Shown here one piece after another: positions 61,020-64,000 of a stretch of 64,000 nucleotides of DNA. The stretch spans positions 99,530,713 through 99,594,712 of the forward strand of contig OZ020599.1 of NCBI GenBank assembly GCA_963971535.1. The letters run 5' to 3'. Positions within the stretch are counted from its first letter, which is position 1, and each line of letters starts with the position of its first letter. The DNA is from Notolepis coatsorum (taxonomy: Eukaryota; Chordata; Actinopteri; Aulopiformes; Paralepididae). Position numbers and translations under genes: made by a program. The notes under the pieces were generated by a model. The model did no database searches, was not told the DNA's origin, and worked only from the letters and a program-made list of their open reading frames with translations.

Positions 61020-61734
61020 TGTTATGGTTTGATACCAACCCCAACAGCACGGCACAGACAGGTAGTTCAGAGTTAGCCAAAAACCAGGGCGTATTTATTT
61101 ACAAAACAGAAATGAGCGAAAACAAAAAAAAGCACAAGGGGAGAAAATGTTCTTGGCAGAGTTGTCTGCGGCTCTGCAGCTCGTCTTCAGAGCAGAGACG
61201 GCACTGTGGCGTTGCGCCTCTGACTCTGCGGCTCTGCAGCTACTTGACGATCCACTCGGGAAAACAGAGAGAGAGATAATGTCAACAAGACGAGCGAACG
61301 GAATACAATGCAGTCCAGAATTGTTTAGCTGAGGCAGTAACAACAACAAGCGGCTCCTCTTAAGTGTTACCCAAACACACAAAAAACAGAAAGGTCCCGA
61401 GTCCAGGAAAATGCGAGAAAAACAGAGTATCCAAAAAAAGTACGTTCCAAAACTCACCAAGGCGCAATTGCGCAAAGCGGTCTACGAGGCACAGATCCAA
61501 CGGATGGCAGAGCAAGCAACAGCGGCGACTTCCATAGATGTCCTGGAGAGAAACAGACGAGGAACAACACAGGAGCGGAACAAGCAGCAGCCAGTGGTAA
61601 TCCAAAACGACCCGACACAGAACGTTAGGAACACCAGAGTATATAAAGGGCTCCACCGAGCTGATTAGAACTCACTTCAGGTGCGCGAGGGTAATTGGTA
61701 CCTTGAAGCGTGCGGAATCGGACCAATCCTCACA
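61020..61734 (-). mobile_element. Solo LTR with 5-bp TSD
   Basis: TGTTATGGTTTG to AATCCTCACA (TG...CA), flanked exactly by GCATG (61015-61019 and 61735-61739). TTTATT near 61093 is an AATAAA on the minus strand. Same family as 34830-35888. An open frame inside has no recognisable domain. Confidence 0.9.
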
Positions 61735-61850
61735 GCATGTTTACAATGACTAAAAGCCGACCAAAGTGCTTTACAGGTAGGACACAATAAAAAACACGTA
61801 CAATCAGTAACAAATAAAATACACAAAAATGACAGTAAAAAGTATAGTAC

Positions 61851-62951
61851 CAATGTCCCTATTATTGTCCAACATTTTATTTAAATTTTTATCTTTATGT
61901 TAGTACATTTCCAGAGCTCCCAGTCCGGTCTCCGAATGTGATTCCCCATGTTCCCTGTCATCCTATTTGTGTGTCCTGTGTGCTAGCAGGGACGTGCACA
62001 GGACTTTAGAGGGGCAGGTGCTCAAAGGCTGAAAAGGGCACTACACTTGTGTGTATCTATAAACCGAGCGCGCATAGCGCACAGCACAAGCACGATTTTA
62101 AGGGCCCTTTTCGGGCGGGGGGCCCCCTTTTTATGTTTTTTGGGGGGTTTTGGTGATCAAATATTGAATATTGAACTATAATATCCAGTGCAGGAGCTCA
62201 CTTATCCTTGAAAGACACTTTTATCACTGACTTAAAAGGCCCATACATCTCCATAAATGTTATGGGGGGAGGGAATAAGTGCTTACCCTACAGACCCCAA
62301 GAAGTGCTGTATATTCTGTATTGTTTAATATAAATGCATTTTTTATTCCAATCCCGATTTGTACTTGAGATTCCCAAATCCCATCGGACTTGACTTCTTC
62401 GTGTCCCTCAATGAGTGTAATACCAGCATTCAACAGCGGTTTCTATCATCATCATCATCATCACCACCCACGCTATGCATAAAATATATAAGTCCGCGGA
62501 GAGGCACGCTGAGGAGGCTGTGCAAACTGCAATGGAATATGGGGCATCTCTCTCATTTTACCTAATATTTTGATTCTATCCTGAAATTTTTCAGTTGGAA
62601 GGGCAGTCTATATGCGTAACGATAAAAAAAAGAATATTATTATTTTTTTGTTTTTCAAAAAGGGCACTTTTTTGATGAGGCTCAAAAAGGCAGGTGCTCA
62701 GGCACCCCTTGGCCTCTATGTGTGCACGTGCCTGTGCTAGTGTCTACAGTTTAGTCTAGTGCGTGTGTTTCTGGGGGTAGATGGCAGGAGGGGGGGGGAC
62801 CCCTCTCATGGAGGTCTGGGAGGCTGAGCGCGGCCGAATTCAAGGGGCCCAAGTGGATGTACTGTAGTGTTGTTGATGTCATTGTAGCTATGCTGTAAGT
62901 GTTGTTTGTCTATAAATGTTAATACAAAATGTAAGTAAAAAATTAAATAAA
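61851..62951 (+). mobile_element. Retrotransposed insert with 14-bp TSD and A-rich tail
   Basis: AAAAAGTATAGTAC occurs at 61837-61850 and 62952-62965. The insert ends in AATTAAATAAAAAA-type sequence, as expected for target-primed insertion. Without its nested hAT element it is about 350 bp and has no recognised coding part, so it is a LINE 3' fragment or a processed transcript of unknown origin. Confidence 0.75.
61987..62734. mobile_element. hAT-like element with CAGGGACGTGCAC ends
   Basis: CAGGGACGTGCAC and GTGCACGTGCCTG are inverted, with GGCAGGTGCTCA repeats just inside. TGCTAG flanks both sides (6 bp). No transposase recognised. Confidence 0.75.
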
Positions 62952-63054
62952 AAAAAGTATAGTACACTAAGAAACAAGAGCAAGGTGCAATATAAAATGA
63001 GACAAGAAAAATGTATTTAAGTCCAGAGTAACAGCAAACGTAATGTACAGGTGG

Positions 63055-63240
63055 CAGGCTAACTCTGGTCAAAGGCCAGGGGGAAAATGTGTGTTTTAAG
63101 GAGAGGTTTAAAGGCCTCTAGGCTCTGGGCAGATCTAATGTGGGGGAGGCTGTTCCAGAGCCGAGGGGCTGCAGCAGCGAAGGCTCTGTCCCCCCTAGTT
63201 TTGAGCCTGGTCCTGGGCACCTCCAGCAGCTGCAAAAAAG
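63055..63240 (-). pseudogene. LINE ORF2 C-terminal fragment
   Basis: TRGDRAFAAAAPRLWNSLP and SLEAFKPLLKTHIF are the end of a CR1/L2-group ORF2 protein. Upstream coding sequence is lost at about 63240. Confidence 0.8.
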
Positions 63241-63419
63241 TAATTTGTGTATAATTTTCTTTGTTGAGCAATATTAAATGTACTAATACAAAGTGCTCAA
63301 TGCTCAATCTCAGCATGTTAGCAATGTTGAACAGGGTTGCTTGGCGGGGGGGGGATATGTGAAAACCATCAAGCATCAAACTCATACCTCTTACCTCATT
63401 TTGATATTTAATCAAATGT

Positions 63420-63725
63420 ATCGTACTACTACTACTACTTATTGTTATTGAACAACACACACATACACACTGCACTGCACATTAACATGCACATACACTA
63501 CACGCAAGCCACTTTCTGTAAATAATTGACTATATTATCTTACCTCATTTTATATTTCATTTGACGTTACTACTACTACCTAATGTTACCATTCTTGTAT
63601 TCATTGATGTTTCTTAATTGTGCACTGTTGAGTCTGAGCTCGAAACACAATAATTTCATTACCTGCAAAGCCCCTGTATTGTTGTGTATTTGACAAATAA
63701 AGAACTTGAACTTGAACTTGAACAT
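63420..63725 (+). mobile_element. Retroelement 3' end with ACTTGA tail
   Basis: TACTACTACTACT run, CTGCACTGCACATTAACATG, then TTTGACAAATAAAG and ACTTGAACTTGAACTTGAAC. Confidence 0.65.
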
Positions 63726-63904
63726 GAACTTTAAAATACCAGTGAACAGTCTGACAAAAGCCTATATGGCTGAACAGAATTCCATGAACTGTCAAATACA
63801 GGACGTCGATGCTATCGATTTGACTGTTATCAGGTCGTAAGAAATTATTACACATGATAAAATGATGTCAGCTGGTATCTGTGACATTAAAGATCAGCTG
63901 TCTC

Positions 63905-64000
63905 CACACACACGCACGCACGCACGCACGAACGCACACACACACACGCACACACACACACACACACACACGCACACACACACCTTCCCTACGCACACAC
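63905..64000. repeat. (CA)n/(CACG)n microsatellite, to window end
   Basis: Mixed CACG and CA dinucleotides, continuing to the edge. Confidence 0.9.

Larger units (their letters stand above)
60988..63240 (-). mobile_element. One LINE copy split into four pieces by later insertions
   Basis: Pieces in minus-strand order: ORF2 C-terminus and start of the 3' UTR (63240-62966), 3' UTR (61850-61740), 3' terminus (61019-60988, AATAAAGCTGACTTGACTT). They are separated by the insert at 61851-62951 and by the LTR at 61020-61734. Removing both with their duplications gives a continuous LINE end. Confidence 0.8.

Noticed and set aside
61411..61668. 85-codon basic frame within the solo LTR
   Set aside because: No domain and no initiation context; the LTR boundaries and TSD explain the sequence.

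Overview
This window looks like intergenic DNA from a teleost fish. I see no complete host gene. The evidence is the repeat content: tRNA-derived SINEs with A and B boxes, degraded CR1/L2-group and L1/Tx1-like LINE 3' ends, DIRS-type tyrosine-recombinase retrotransposons, solo LTRs, many hAT, Harbinger and other short inverted-repeat DNA transposons, and very long dinucleotide microsatellites. The density of micro- and minisatellites recalls gadiform fish, but the species cannot be read from this sequence.

Layout. 1-2.1 kb: the 5' part of a DIRS-like element sitting against a LINE remnant. 3.4-3.7 kb: a decayed THAP zinc-finger fragment with a plausible promoter. 4.4-6.4 kb: two short DNA transposons with target duplications. 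6.6-7.5 kb: a 38-bp minisatellite. 8.1-9.9 kb: a (TC)n tract, a perfect hairpin, and a SINE carrying a minisatellite that grew inside it. 11-12 kb: SINE, minisatellite and LINE remnants. 13.3-16.2 kb: a hAT-like element inside a (TG)n microsatellite, itself holding two LINE reverse-transcriptase fragments. 17.2-21.5 kb: the 3' terminus of a second DIRS family, a 5S rRNA pseudogene, a CpG-rich patch and a 126-bp tandem duplication. 21.8-24.8 kb: an L1/Tx1-like ORF2 fragment running in frame into a 2-kb, 33-bp minisatellite. 25.5-32.9 kb: SINEs, Harbinger-, Mutator- and hAT-type MITEs and a perfect 137-bp palindrome. 33.2-36.5 kb: two LTRs and nested hAT MITEs. 36.7-39.8 kb: a 30-bp satellite of about 106 units. 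41.0-42.1 kb: a 31/28-bp minisatellite. 42.7-49.2 kb: a structurally complete but inactivated DIRS-like element with two further transposons nested inside. 49.8-60.8 kb: SINE, MITE and hAT insertions. 60.9-63.7 kb: one LINE split by a solo LTR and by a retrotransposed insert that was later hit by a hAT element.

The value of the window is its stratigraphy. Many insertions have clean target-site duplications (TSDs), and two have an unoccupied copy of the same site elsewhere in the window, so insertion order and superfamily can be checked. Tandem arrays repeatedly start inside, or next to, transposon sequence. I found no CRISPR array, prophage, operon or novel multi-gene system.
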